Source: Microcaldota archaeon
GTDB taxonomy: Archaea; Micrarchaeota; Micrarchaeia; Micrarchaeales; CABMGC01
DNA length: 64,000 bases
Direction: 5' to 3'
Assembly (NCBI GenBank): GCA_021850805.1
Contig: JAJZKO010000004.1
Span: 1 to 64,000, forward strand
Part shown: positions 42,091 to 50,268 of the stretch, one piece after another
How positions within the stretch are numbered: position 1 is the stretch's first letter
How the letters are laid out: each line of letters opens with the position of its first letter
Notes under the pieces: model-generated
Database searches by the model: none
What the model saw: only the letters and a program-made list of their open reading frames with translations
Told to the model about the DNA's origin: nothing
Made by a program: the position numbers and the translations under genes

Positions 42091-42897
42091 ATGATATGCA
42101 TCATAGGATCTACTTACGATAAAGTCTCATCAGGAATAATGCAGCACATATTCGAATCAATATCTATCAAGAATCCCGAAGTCGGGAAGCAATATACCTC
42201 CGGCAGCCTCATGATATACATGCATGACGGCCCTCTTACCGAATTCAGCCTTGAGATCCCGGAAGCTGATGTATTGTGCTTTGTAAGCAAGCATTCTAGC
42301 GCTGCACAGAAGGGTGCAATAACAACACATGCTACAGGAAACTGGGGCAGCGATGCCTTACTAGGCGGGAAGCCAAGGTCCCTGTCAATGTCTGCGCCGC
42401 TTGAGATGCTCGCCTTCCTCTTGACTTCGTCCAGGGCGCAGCGAGGCTCTAGCGAAATAGATGTAACGTATGAGGCTACCCACCACGGCCCTCTTCTGTC
42501 AAAAAGTGCACTCTTTGTAGAGCTTGGCGGGAACAATGATGTTGCCTCTTCAGACCATCTGCACATACAGATGGCAGAGGCAATACTGGAGTCGATGGAC
42601 GAGGCGCGAAGCCAGGAATACAAAAAAGTGGTAATAGGGATAAGCGGCACGCATTACCCTTCCAAATTCTCAAAGCTGGCTGTAGAAAAGAACTACGCCT
42701 TCTCACATATCCTTCCAAAACACCATGCATTTGACGAGATTGGAGGGGAAAATCTCTCACTTCTCCGTCAGGCAGCCGAAAAGACCCCCATAAAGGTTGA
42801 TTCTGCAGTTATCGAGTGGAAGAGCTTCAACTCGGTTTCCAGGGAAAAAATAATAAAAGCACTTGGAGAAATTGGATTAGATTACGAAAGAGTCTAG
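42091..42897 (+). CDS. dtdA: D-aminoacyl-tRNA deacylase (archaeal DtdA/DTD2)
   Basis: Removes D-amino acids wrongly attached to tRNA. Typical blocks are SKHSSAAQKGAITTHATGNWG, TYEATHHGPLL and GISGTHYPSKFS, with the PKHHAF segment further on. The track ORF begins with TTG at 41995. The ATG at 42091 (MICIIGSTYDK) matches the first strand of the family, so it is preferred; the extra 32 residues would be poorly conserved. It is followed ten bases later by the DJ-1-like gene. Confidence 0.93.
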   Translation: MICIIGSTYDKVSSGIMQHIFESISIKNPEVGKQYTSGSLMIYMHDGPLTEFSLEIPEADVLCFVSKHSSAAQKGAITTHATGNWGSDALLGGKPRSLSMSAPLEMLAFLLTSSRAQRGSSEIDVTYEATHHGPLLSKSALFVELGGNNDVASSDHLHIQMAEAILESMDEARSQEYKKVVIGISGTHYPSKFSKLAVEKNYAFSHILPKHHAFDEIGGENLSLLRQAAEKTPIKVDSAVIEWKSFNSVSREKIIKALGEIGLDYERV

Positions 42898-42906
42898 GCG
42901 CACGAA

Positions 42907-43425
42907 ATGAAGGCATTGGTATTTGTAACCCAAAAGGATTTCAAGGACGAGTCTCTCTCTGCTATAAGAAGATCATTACAGAAATGGGATGTGGAAGTTG
43001 TGGTCTCATGTACTAAAAAAGGCGAGGTTTACGGATACCACGGCGCCTCATACCATGTTGATACCACTCTTCTCGAGGTTAGTGCATCCGATTATGCATG
43101 CATAATACTAATAGATGGTCCTGGAATAAGTGCGCTCTCAGGGGAGATGCGCCAGGTAAGTGAGACAGTGAGGAATTTCTACGGCGCAGGAAAAGTCGTA
43201 TGCGCGATAAACAATGCAATAAAGATACTCGCAAAATCCAATATAATAAAAGGGAAGGAGATATCCGAGCCAAAAGACAGCGAGACAGCCTCAATTGTAG
43301 GCCTATATGGCGGGGTGCTTACAAAAAACAAGGTAGAAAGCGACGGTGGAATAATCACTGCAGGAAATCCTGATGAGGCATCAGAGCTTGCCGATGTCAT
43401 GCTAAAAGCGGTAAAGGCAAAGTAG
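42907..43425 (+). CDS. DJ-1/PfpI-like protein without the nucleophilic Cys
   Basis: 172 residues of DJ-1/PfpI type: MKALVFVTQKDFKDES opens the first strand, YACIILIDGPG the second block, and GKVVCAINNAIKILAKSNIIKGK corresponds to the nucleophile elbow, where AICHGP is usual. Asn stands where the catalytic Cys would be. Activity as protease or glyoxalase is therefore unlikely, and a non-catalytic or modified role is more plausible. It follows dtdA with a ten-base gap. Confidence 0.75.
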   Translation: MKALVFVTQKDFKDESLSAIRRSLQKWDVEVVVSCTKKGEVYGYHGASYHVDTTLLEVSASDYACIILIDGPGISALSGEMRQVSETVRNFYGAGKVVCAINNAIKILAKSNIIKGKEISEPKDSETASIVGLYGGVLTKNKVESDGGIITAGNPDEASELADVMLKAVKAK

Positions 43426-43731
43426 TCAGCGAAATATATGCCTTTCAGCTCCGCAAGCGCATTTGTATACTATATAACCTTTGCTGCTGGACAGCCTCAC
43501 CGTGCATGTCTCTCCAGGGATGAGTACGTCGCCACATCCTTTGCATATGGAATCCTTAAGCCTCTTCGGCATCTTTACCTTATAGTGCCTGCTTATGGAC
43601 CTGGCTATCTCAACATATCTCTTCCTGAAAGCCTGTGAGCCGCAGGTTATCTCCCTTGATTTAGCCAATTCAATAAGCCCTTCAATCCTTTCTGCCGCAA
43701 TCTCCTTGACAAACTGGGATCCCTTCTTCAT
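43426..43731 (-). CDS. rnp4: RNase P protein component 4 (Rpp21/Rnp4)
   Basis: Zinc-ribbon subunit of archaeal RNase P, which trims the 5' leader of tRNA precursors. KRYVEIARSISRHYKVKMPKRLK in the helical N-terminal half, then CKGCGDVLIPGETCTVR and YKCACGAERHIF with the Cys set are diagnostic. 101 residues, normal length. It starts three bases after the Rieske gene ends. RNase P RNA and the other protein subunits are not in the window. Confidence 0.92.
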   Translation of the reverse strand: MKKGSQFVKEIAAERIEGLIELAKSREITCGSQAFRKRYVEIARSISRHYKVKMPKRLKDSICKGCGDVLIPGETCTVRLSSSKGYIVYKCACGAERHIFR

Positions 43732-43734
43732 GTG

Positions 43735-44052
43735 TTAAACCTCAACAATTATCTCTCCGCTTGAGGCGTCCGCATAAGCCGCGTAGGATCCTATATCTGT
43801 AGCCCAGTGGGTATTATCATTCGCCTTGCCGGTCTTTATGTCAAAAGCTGCAGCGTGAAGAGGGCATATGACCTCGCAGCCATCAACATATCCTTCACTA
43901 AGCGATCCGCCCTCATGCGTACATTTGTCGTCAAGTGCGTATGGGGTGCCTTCCTTTAAAGTTATAAGAATCCTCTTGCCTCCAGCTTCAAAAGCCCTGA
44001 GCTCCCCATCTTTTAATTCAGATATCCTGATCCCGGTATTATACTTGGCCAT
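43735..44052 (-). CDS. Rieske [2Fe-2S] ferredoxin-like protein
   Basis: A small soluble Rieske domain: CTHEGGSLSEG and CPLHAAAFDIKTG provide the two Cys and two His ligands. There is no membrane anchor, so it resembles ferredoxin components of dioxygenases or the small nitrite-reductase subunit NirD rather than a bc1 subunit. No oxygenase partner is nearby. 105 residues. It lies directly after tRNA-Ile on the same strand and just before rnp4. Confidence 0.9.
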   Translation of the reverse strand: MAKYNTGIRISELKDGELRAFEAGGKRILITLKEGTPYALDDKCTHEGGSLSEGYVDGCEVICPLHAAAFDIKTGKANDNTHWATDIGSYAAYADASSGEIIVEV

Positions 44053-44064
44053 GGCAACATCTCA

Positions 44065-44152
44065 TGGGCCCGGAGAGATTTGAACTCTCGACCTACGGCT
44101 TTCTTAATTCCTATATAAGACCGTCGCTCTGACCAGGCTGAGCTACGAGCCC
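44065..44152 (-). tRNA. tRNA-Ile (UAU) with 13-nt intron
   Basis: Acceptor GGGCTCG/CGGGCCC, D arm GCTC-AGCCTGGTCA-GAGC, anticodon stem ACGGT/GCCGT, T arm GAGAG-TTCAAAT-CTCTC, discriminator A. Twenty bases stand in the anticodon loop. Removing 13 between positions 37 and 38 leaves CTTATAA with anticodon UAU. Positions 32-35 (CUUA) pair fully with UAAG in the intron, the exact geometry of a canonical bulge-helix-bulge. Other splice choices give anticodons that belong to class II tRNAs and are excluded by the short variable loop. Confidence 0.88.
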
Positions 44153-44218
44153 AAGTATTAAATATCACTTACGCAAGCAAAATATAAATACTGGCATAAA
44201 CTTTTAAAAGGCTTGCAT

Positions 44219-45514
44219 ATGGATCTCGGCGAAGGGTTAAGGAAAGCTTTGGCAAAACTGTCTGGCGCAACGATAATAGACGCGAAGACCATAAGGGAAT
44301 TCACAAAGGAGATGCAGAAGGCCCTAATTTCCTCTGATGTGGACCTGAATCTAGTCCTTAAGATAACCAATAAGATAGAAGAGGCGGCGCTGAAGCAGAA
44401 GATACCACAGGGCCTATCGCCAAAGAACTACATAACAAATATGGTGTATGAGGAGCTGGTAAGCCTAATGGGCGAGACATACGAACCCCAGATCAAGCCG
44501 AAAAGAATACTCCTTGCAGGAATCTACGGCTCTGGGAAGACAACGTCAGCAGCAAAGCTTGCCAAGTTCTATCAGGACAGGGGCCTTGGGACAGGGCTTA
44601 TCTGCTGCGATACATCCAGGCCTGCTGCTTACGAACAACTCAAAACGCTTGCCGAGCAGGCAAACGTAAGCTTCTATGGCGAAAAGGACGGAAAGGACAT
44701 AGCATCTATAGTAAAGAATGGGCTGGAAGCGCTCAAGCAAAAGAAAGTCATAATATGCGATTCCGGAGGGCGCAGCGCAATAGACCACAACCTTATAGAA
44801 GAACTGAATCTCATAAACAAGACCTTCAGGCCTGAAGAGAAAATACTGGTACTCAATGCGGACATAGGGCAGGTAGCAGGCAAGCAGGCCGAAGAATTCA
44901 ACAGGGCAATAGGGATAACAGGAGTGATAGTGACAAAGATGGACGGCTCGGGCCGCGGCGGTGGCGCACTAAGTGCAGTCAGCGCATCTCAATGCAAGAT
45001 AAATTTCATAACAACAGGAGAGAAGCTCAAGGACATAGAGCCATACGATTCAGGCAAATACATAGGCAGGCTCCTCGGGATACCAGACATAGAACTATTG
45101 ATAAAGACCGTCAATGAATCCCTTGCAGAATCAGGGATAGAGAAGGACAGCGTAGATATGGAAAAGCTTACATTCGATACATTCTACAAGCAGCTAAAGG
45201 CCATGTCAAAAATGGGTCCGATGAAAAGCGTAATGGGGATGATGGGCCTCGTAGATCTACCTAAGGATGCTGTAGAGACAGGAGAGAAGAAGCTGAAGAT
45301 CTACGAATCAATAATAAGCTCGATGACCAGAGAAGAGAAAAACGAGGAGGTTCAGCTGAGCCAGAGCAGGATAAAGAGGCTTGCCGCAGGCAGCGGAAGG
45401 ACGGAGAAGGACGTACGAAGCATGATAAGCGACTTCAACAGGATGAGGAAACTCATAAACACATTCAAGAACGACAGGAACCTGAAGCGGAACTTCAAGT
45501 ATGCGGCACAATAA
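44219..45514 (+). CDS. srp54: Signal recognition particle protein SRP54
   Basis: GTPase that binds signal sequences and SRP RNA for membrane targeting. N domain (about 1-90), G domain with IYGSGKTTSAAKLA, DTSRPAAYEQLK, DSGGRSAID (in place of DTAGR) and TKMDGSGRGGGALS, then the M domain rich in Met (for example MGPMKSVMGMMG). The C-terminus ends soon after the RNA-binding helices, shorter than many. The ATG at 44219 is used, six bases after the track TTG; ATATAAATAC about 30 bp upstream is its TATA box. Confidence 0.95.
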   Translation: MDLGEGLRKALAKLSGATIIDAKTIREFTKEMQKALISSDVDLNLVLKITNKIEEAALKQKIPQGLSPKNYITNMVYEELVSLMGETYEPQIKPKRILLAGIYGSGKTTSAAKLAKFYQDRGLGTGLICCDTSRPAAYEQLKTLAEQANVSFYGEKDGKDIASIVKNGLEALKQKKVIICDSGGRSAIDHNLIEELNLINKTFRPEEKILVLNADIGQVAGKQAEEFNRAIGITGVIVTKMDGSGRGGGALSAVSASQCKINFITTGEKLKDIEPYDSGKYIGRLLGIPDIELLIKTVNESLAESGIEKDSVDMEKLTFDTFYKQLKAMSKMGPMKSVMGMMGLVDLPKDAVETGEKKLKIYESIISSMTREEKNEEVQLSQSRIKRLAAGSGRTEKDVRSMISDFNRMRKLINTFKNDRNLKRNFKYAAQ

Positions 45515-45542
45515 TAAAAAAAATAAAAAATAAAAAAATAAA
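45515..45542 (-). terminator. Poly-U terminator for the minus-strand mini-ORF
   Basis: Read on the minus strand this is ATTTATTTTTTTATTTTTTA-type sequence directly after the stop of the 18-codon ORF. Long U tracts end transcripts in archaea without a hairpin. On the plus strand the same bases are A-rich and would not stop srp54 transcription. Confidence 0.5.
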
Positions 45543-45599
45543 TTATCTCTTTACTTTCTTGCTACTTTTCTTTTTCTTTGCTGCTTTCTTGCTTGCCAT
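45543..45599 (-). CDS. 18-residue Lys-rich mini-ORF
   Basis: ATG to TAA encodes MASKKAAKKKKSSKKVKR, ten lysines in eighteen residues. It is too short for the ORF track. Upstream on the minus strand are two TATA-like elements (ATTTAAAC about 15-20 bp and ATATTTTTAAAG about 33 bp from the ATG), and a long U tract follows the stop, so the unit has both ends of a transcript. It recalls L41e-like or nucleic-acid-binding peptides in charge only. Could also be the remnant of a basic protein tail. Confidence 0.4.
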   Translation of the reverse strand: MASKKAAKKKKSSKKVKR

Positions 45600-45719
45600 C
45601 TTATTCACTGTTTAAATCCTTAACTTTAAAAATATTTAAACAAATATAAATTATCCATAAATAGCCATATAACTACTTATATCAAAATAAAAAAGTTATA
45701 TTGCAGTAAAAGTGATACT

Positions 45720-46835
45720 TTGGGCAACGAAAATGCAGTAAGCGGCAAGATTGAAGAACTTGAGGAAGAGTACTCAAAAACAAAGCACAACAAGGCCACA
45801 AACAAGCATCTCGGTATACTCCGCGCAAAGATTGCAAGGCTTAAAAAGGAGGCAGCGCATAAAAAAACGCATCATGGCACAGGGTTCTCAGTTAAGAAAT
45901 CGGGCAATGCCACCGTCGCCTTGGTGGGCTTCCCCAATGCAGGCAAATCCTCTCTACTAAAGCACCTAACAAATGTAGAATCGAAAGTTGCAGACTACGC
46001 ATTTACAACCATAGCAGTCATACCAGGCATAATGGAGATTAACGGCGCAAGGATACAAGTGCTAGATCTCCCCGGCATAATAGAAGATGCGTACAAGGGC
46101 CGCGGCGGAGGCACTATGATAGGAAGCGTGATAAGGATAGCTGACCTCATAGCCATAGTCGTAGATGCAAATGCATACAAGGACGCATATAGGATAATAG
46201 ATGAGCTCCATAAACTCAACATATTCCTTAACGAGCCTGCGCCTGATATACGGGTGGAGAAGAAGACAAGCGGAGGCATACGCTTCTTCGGAAAGATTGT
46301 CGGGCATGAGGAACGCTATATGATAGAGGCGTTGAACGAGACCGGGATATACAATGCAGATATAACATTTGGAACTCCTGTAGACGCGGAAAAATTCATA
46401 AACTATATAACAGAAAGCACAGTATACACCCGCTCCATAATAATCCTCAACAAAGTAGACCTTATAAGCCAGGCGGAGGTCAATACACTCTCTGAAAGGC
46501 TCCACAAGGATACCGGCATGGATGTCCTGCCGGTAAGTGCATCGAAGCGCATAAATATAGATAGTGTAAAAAGGGAGCTGTTCCAGCATCTCAATCTTAT
46601 AAAGGTATACTTAAAGCCCAAAGACGGAGTTCCTGACCTGGAGAAGCCGCTTGTATTGAGGAAAGGGGCCACAGTGGGCGAGGCGGCAAGGGCCATACAC
46701 TCCAAGACGGCAGAGAACCTAAAATATGCGACAGTCACAGGGACAAGCACGAAATTTGACAACCAAAGGGTGGGCCAGGACCATGTTCTGCACGACGAAG
46801 ATATAATAACGCTGTTTTACTATAAGATAATCTAA
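45720..46835 (+). CDS. DRG-family GTPase (Obg-like, TGS domain)
   Basis: Ribosome-associated GTPase conserved in archaea and eukaryotes. A charged N-terminal helical region (about 1-60) is followed by the G domain: FPNAGKSSLLKHL, DLPGIIEDAYKGRGGG, LNKVD and SASK. The C-terminal TGS domain (about 290-371) ends in VLHDEDIITLF. The start is TTG at 45720 with GTGAT exactly three bases upstream. The 205-base gap before it is very AT-rich and holds the mini-ORF on the other strand. Confidence 0.93.
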   Translation: MGNENAVSGKIEELEEEYSKTKHNKATNKHLGILRAKIARLKKEAAHKKTHHGTGFSVKKSGNATVALVGFPNAGKSSLLKHLTNVESKVADYAFTTIAVIPGIMEINGARIQVLDLPGIIEDAYKGRGGGTMIGSVIRIADLIAIVVDANAYKDAYRIIDELHKLNIFLNEPAPDIRVEKKTSGGIRFFGKIVGHEERYMIEALNETGIYNADITFGTPVDAEKFINYITESTVYTRSIIILNKVDLISQAEVNTLSERLHKDTGMDVLPVSASKRINIDSVKRELFQHLNLIKVYLKPKDGVPDLEKPLVLRKGATVGEAARAIHSKTAENLKYATVTGTSTKFDNQRVGQDHVLHDEDIITLFYYKII

Positions 46836-46847
46836 ACGGCGAGATAT

Positions 46848-47288
46848 ATGACAATAAAATACTGGGAATACGAGGACGTGCCACTGAAGGAAAAGCTGAA
46901 GAACCCGAACGTGAAGGAGATTGCCAAGATATATTTCGAGAATGAGACCAAGGCGTATAGGTTTGCAAGAGCACTTTCAGAGGTAAAGCTGCATGGCAAG
47001 CTGAGGTTGAAGGACTGCCCGGAAGACCTCCCACAAGCAACATGGAAGAGGTATATGGACTTTGGCGTAATAGTGGGTCTCTTAAAACATGAGGATGGAG
47101 AATACTCATTTACCGATAGGTACTCAAGACCCCTCAAGAACATAGCAATATACATAAAGGCATGGATGGAGACGCAGGAAAAGGAAGACCTGGCGTTATT
47201 GTTTGCCACGGCAAAAACAGCAAAGCAGGTCAAGAGAGGCGGCAAGTCAAGGAAAGATCAAGAAGGCCAAAAGGACGAGGTTGCATGA
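46848..47288 (+). CDS. Hypothetical protein, possible winged-helix
   Basis: 146 residues. The middle region (FARALSEVKLHGKLRLKD, then WKRYMDFGVIVGLLKHEDGEYSFTDRY) has the helix-helix-helix-hairpin feel of a winged helix, with a Lys-rich tail (KRGGKSRKDQEGQKD). No family is recognised. It overlaps the NFACT-R gene by four bases (ATGA), indicating tight translational coupling, so the two proteins may act together on RNA or ribosomes. Confidence 0.6.
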   Translation: MTIKYWEYEDVPLKEKLKNPNVKEIAKIYFENETKAYRFARALSEVKLHGKLRLKDCPEDLPQATWKRYMDFGVIVGLLKHEDGEYSFTDRYSRPLKNIAIYIKAWMETQEKEDLALLFATAKTAKQVKRGGKSRKDQEGQKDEVA

Positions 47289-48061
47289 AAATATCCCTGG
47301 ATTTTACCAAATCAGCGCAGAAGAATGCAGAAGACTACTATAACCTGGCCAAGAAATCAGAAAGAAAAGCATCAGGTGCGGCAGCCAGCATAAAGAGGAT
47401 GGAGAAGGAGCTGACTGACCAGCCAGGCAACGCGCCACGGGAGAAACACGCCCAGAAACGAAAGGATACAGAATGGTATGAGGAGTACAACTGGTTCTTT
47501 ACGCCAAAAGGCGAACTTGCGATAGGCGGCCGCAGCGCCAAGCAGAACGAGGCAATTAATTCCAAATACTTCGAAGATAAAGACCTGTTCTTCCACGCGG
47601 ATATATTCGGGGCATCCGTAGTGGTACTCAAGGGCGGTGCTTCCGCTTCAAAAGAGTCAAGGGAGCTAGCGGCGCAGTTCGCGGCGTGCTTTTCTAGTGG
47701 ATGGGCGGAAGGGGCATTCTCCCTTAACGTATACGCGCTCGGGCGCAGCCAGGTATCAAAATCCAAGCAGAAAGGCTCCTTAGGGACAGGCAGCTTCCTT
47801 CTCGAGGGAGAGAGGGAGTGGTATAAAAACATGCCGCTAAGCCTATGTGCTTACATCTCAAAGGATAAGAAAGGCGAAGACAGGTTTACCATAGCACCGC
47901 AAAAGATACTCGCCTACGGAAGCACACCAGAACCACGCGTCATAGTCTCTCCTGGCACTGTAAAGAAATCAGACGCGGCAAAAATAATAAGCAAAAAACT
48001 TGGCTTTACTGATATAGACTATATAATGCAGCACCTTCCCGCAGGCGAGTTTAGTGTGTAG
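47285..48061 (+). CDS. Stand-alone NFACT-R (DUF814) domain protein
   Basis: 258 residues from ATG 47285. WYEEYNWFFTPKGELAIGGRSAKQNEAI, LFFHADIFGASVVVLKG and the following SSGWAEG...VSKSKQKGSLGTGSFLLEG are the C-terminal RNA-binding half of RqcH/NEMF (Rqc2) proteins. These extract stalled nascent chains and tag them on the large subunit. The N-terminal NFACT-N domain is absent; only a short helical stretch precedes the domain. Whether it works alone or with a separately encoded N-half is unknown. The track start lies within the upstream gene. Confidence 0.82.
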   Translation: MKISLDFTKSAQKNAEDYYNLAKKSERKASGAAASIKRMEKELTDQPGNAPREKHAQKRKDTEWYEEYNWFFTPKGELAIGGRSAKQNEAINSKYFEDKDLFFHADIFGASVVVLKGGASASKESRELAAQFAACFSSGWAEGAFSLNVYALGRSQVSKSKQKGSLGTGSFLLEGEREWYKNMPLSLCAYISKDKKGEDRFTIAPQKILAYGSTPEPRVIVSPGTVKKSDAAKIISKKLGFTDIDYIMQHLPAGEFSV

Positions 48062-48065
48062 GCTC

Positions 48066-48599
48066 TCATTCGTGCCCGCCTTTCGAATGGACTCTCTTGA
48101 CAGCCGAGTCTATCACTTCACGCGCCCTTGACGCGTTTTCCCACCCACTTACCTCTGACCACTTTCCTGGCTCTATGCTTTTATAGTACTTGAAGAAATG
48201 CGCAATTCTGTCCTTTACATTCTCCGGAAGCTCCTTAACATCGTTTACAAGTTTAAACTCTGGGTCTATCTTATCCGTGCCTACCCCGAGTATTTTGGTA
48301 TCTATTCCCTCTTCATCCTTCATGAGAAGCAAGCCTATGGGCCTTACCACTACAGTAGTTCCAGGGAAAAACGAGGCACCGCTTATGACCATTATGTCAA
48401 GAGGGTCTCCATCTTCACCAAGCGTTCCGCAGACAAACCCATAATTGTAAGGATAAACCATCGATGTATGAAGTATTCTGTCGACTTTTATGCTACCGCT
48501 ATGTTCGTCGTATTCGTATTTCACATTGCTGCCCTTCGGTATCTCTATGAGGCAGTTGACTTTTGATGGCGCATCCTTACCTATCGTTAAATTTGGCAT
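48066..48599 (-). CDS. ppa: Inorganic pyrophosphatase, family I
   Basis: Hydrolyses pyrophosphate released by polymerases and ligases. The signature DGDPLDIMV with its metal-binding Asp residues, NCLIEIPKGSNVKYEYD at the start, and YPYNYGFVCGTLGEDG are conserved. 177 residues, typical hexameric type. It converges with the NFACT-R gene by a four-base gap and diverges from pyrG; an AGATTTAAACTCT element between them could serve both. Confidence 0.96.
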   Translation of the reverse strand: MPNLTIGKDAPSKVNCLIEIPKGSNVKYEYDEHSGSIKVDRILHTSMVYPYNYGFVCGTLGEDGDPLDIMVISGASFFPGTTVVVRPIGLLLMKDEEGIDTKILGVGTDKIDPEFKLVNDVKELPENVKDRIAHFFKYYKSIEPGKWSEVSGWENASRAREVIDSAVKRVHSKGGHE

Positions 48600-48657
48600 G
48601 TAATCAGATGTAAACTATCCAATAAAAGATTTAAACTCTTTGTAGCAAAGATAGTTT

Positions 48658-50268
48658 ATGCATACTAAATATGTAGTAATACTAGGTTCACTGATGAGTG
48701 GTCTGGGCAAAGGCGGCATAACAGCTTCGATAATGAAGATGCTCGATTTCTATGGGTACAGAGTCCTGCCGATAAAATTCGATGGATATCTAAATTACGA
48801 CTGCGGCACCATGAACCCGTACAGGCATGGCGAGGTATTTGTCCTTAATGATAAAAGCGAAGTAGATATGGACTTCGGCATATACGAAAGATTCATAAAC
48901 AAGGATCTCACCGGCAACCTATCCATAACAGGCGGCAAGCTATACAGTACTCTAATCAAAAAAGAGCGAAGCGGGGAGTATCTCGGAGAGGACGTCCAGG
49001 TAATACCGCATGTAACCAACGAGATAATAAATCACGTAAGGGGAATATCAGAATCGGAGAAGCCTGATGTCATAGTAATAGAAGTAGGCGGCACGGTAGG
49101 CGACATAGAAAACAGTTACTTTATAGAGGCAATGAGGCAGCTTGCCATTAAAGACAAGACTATTTTTATAAACCTTACTTATGTTCCTACCCTTGATGTC
49201 GTTGGCGAACAGAAGACAAAACCGGCACAGATAGGATTCAGGACAATACTGCAATCAGGAATAATGCCCTCATTCGTAATATGCAGGAGCAAGGACAAAC
49301 TTCTTGCGAAGACAAAAAAGAAGCTCGCACTGTTCACGAACCTTGACGAGAGCAGGATAATAGACGATGAAGATCAGATGACCCTGTACAAGCTCCCCCT
49401 ATCATTCATGGAGCAGAAGATGGACAAGATGCTCATTAAAGATTTGGGGCTCCCAGAAAGAAAATTAAACAAGCAGAAACTCTCGACATGGAGGAACACT
49501 GTGGATAAGATACTCAATCCGGAAAGGTCCGTTAATATAGCAATACTTGGAAAATATACGAACCTGCAGGATTCATATGCCAGCGTAAAGGAGGCCCTCA
49601 TACACTGCGGAGCCAAATCAAATGCGAGGATAAATATCTCCTGGATAGAATCCGAGAAGCTAGAATCTGGAACAGACCCATCTGCAGTCTTTGCAGGCAT
49701 AGACGGGGTAATAGTTCCGGGAGGATTCGGAAACCGTGGAATAGAAGGGATAATAAGAGGAATAAGGTACTGCCGGGAGCAGAAGATACCTTATCTTGGA
49801 ATATGCCTCGGCATGCAACTCATGGTCGTCGAGTACGCAAGGAACGTATGCGGGCTCAAAGACGCAAACTCCTCAGAGTTCAATAAAAACTCGAAGAATA
49901 AAGTGATAGACATAATGAAGTCCCAGCTCGGAAGAAGAGCCAAGGGCGGAACAATGAGGCTTGGGCTTGAGGAGTCAAAAGTTGCTGACAAAAAGAGCAT
50001 AGCATACAAGTCTTACAGTGCCATAACAATCCAGGAGCGTCACAGGCATAGATATGAATTCAACAACAGGTATATGGATCTTATGAAAAAGAAAGGCCTG
50101 CTCTTTACCTCTTTCTCATCGGACAACATAGTGGAGACTGTGGAATGGCCCGGCTATGCGGGTATAGGCACACAGGCACACCCTGAGCTAAGGTCAAGGA
50201 TCGAGAAGCCCGCCCCTCTGTTCGAGTATCTGGTGTCTAAAGCATTACTCAGGAGAGAAAAGACTTAA
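48658..50268 (+). CDS. pyrG: CTP synthase
   Basis: Makes CTP from UTP, ATP and glutamine. The amidoligase domain (about 1-270) opens with VVILGSLMSGLGKGGITASI and has the EVGGTVGDIE motif. The class I glutaminase domain has LGICLGMQLMVVEYA with the catalytic Cys and ends in the HPELRSR His-Glu pair. 536 residues, full length. The TTTAAA element centred 25 bp before the ATG gives a leaderless message. Its last 20 bases overlap the convergent glycosyltransferase gene. Confidence 0.97.
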   Translation: MHTKYVVILGSLMSGLGKGGITASIMKMLDFYGYRVLPIKFDGYLNYDCGTMNPYRHGEVFVLNDKSEVDMDFGIYERFINKDLTGNLSITGGKLYSTLIKKERSGEYLGEDVQVIPHVTNEIINHVRGISESEKPDVIVIEVGGTVGDIENSYFIEAMRQLAIKDKTIFINLTYVPTLDVVGEQKTKPAQIGFRTILQSGIMPSFVICRSKDKLLAKTKKKLALFTNLDESRIIDDEDQMTLYKLPLSFMEQKMDKMLIKDLGLPERKLNKQKLSTWRNTVDKILNPERSVNIAILGKYTNLQDSYASVKEALIHCGAKSNARINISWIESEKLESGTDPSAVFAGIDGVIVPGGFGNRGIEGIIRGIRYCREQKIPYLGICLGMQLMVVEYARNVCGLKDANSSEFNKNSKNKVIDIMKSQLGRRAKGGTMRLGLEESKVADKKSIAYKSYSAITIQERHRHRYEFNNRYMDLMKKKGLLFTSFSSDNIVETVEWPGYAGIGTQAHPELRSRIEKPAPLFEYLVSKALLRREKT

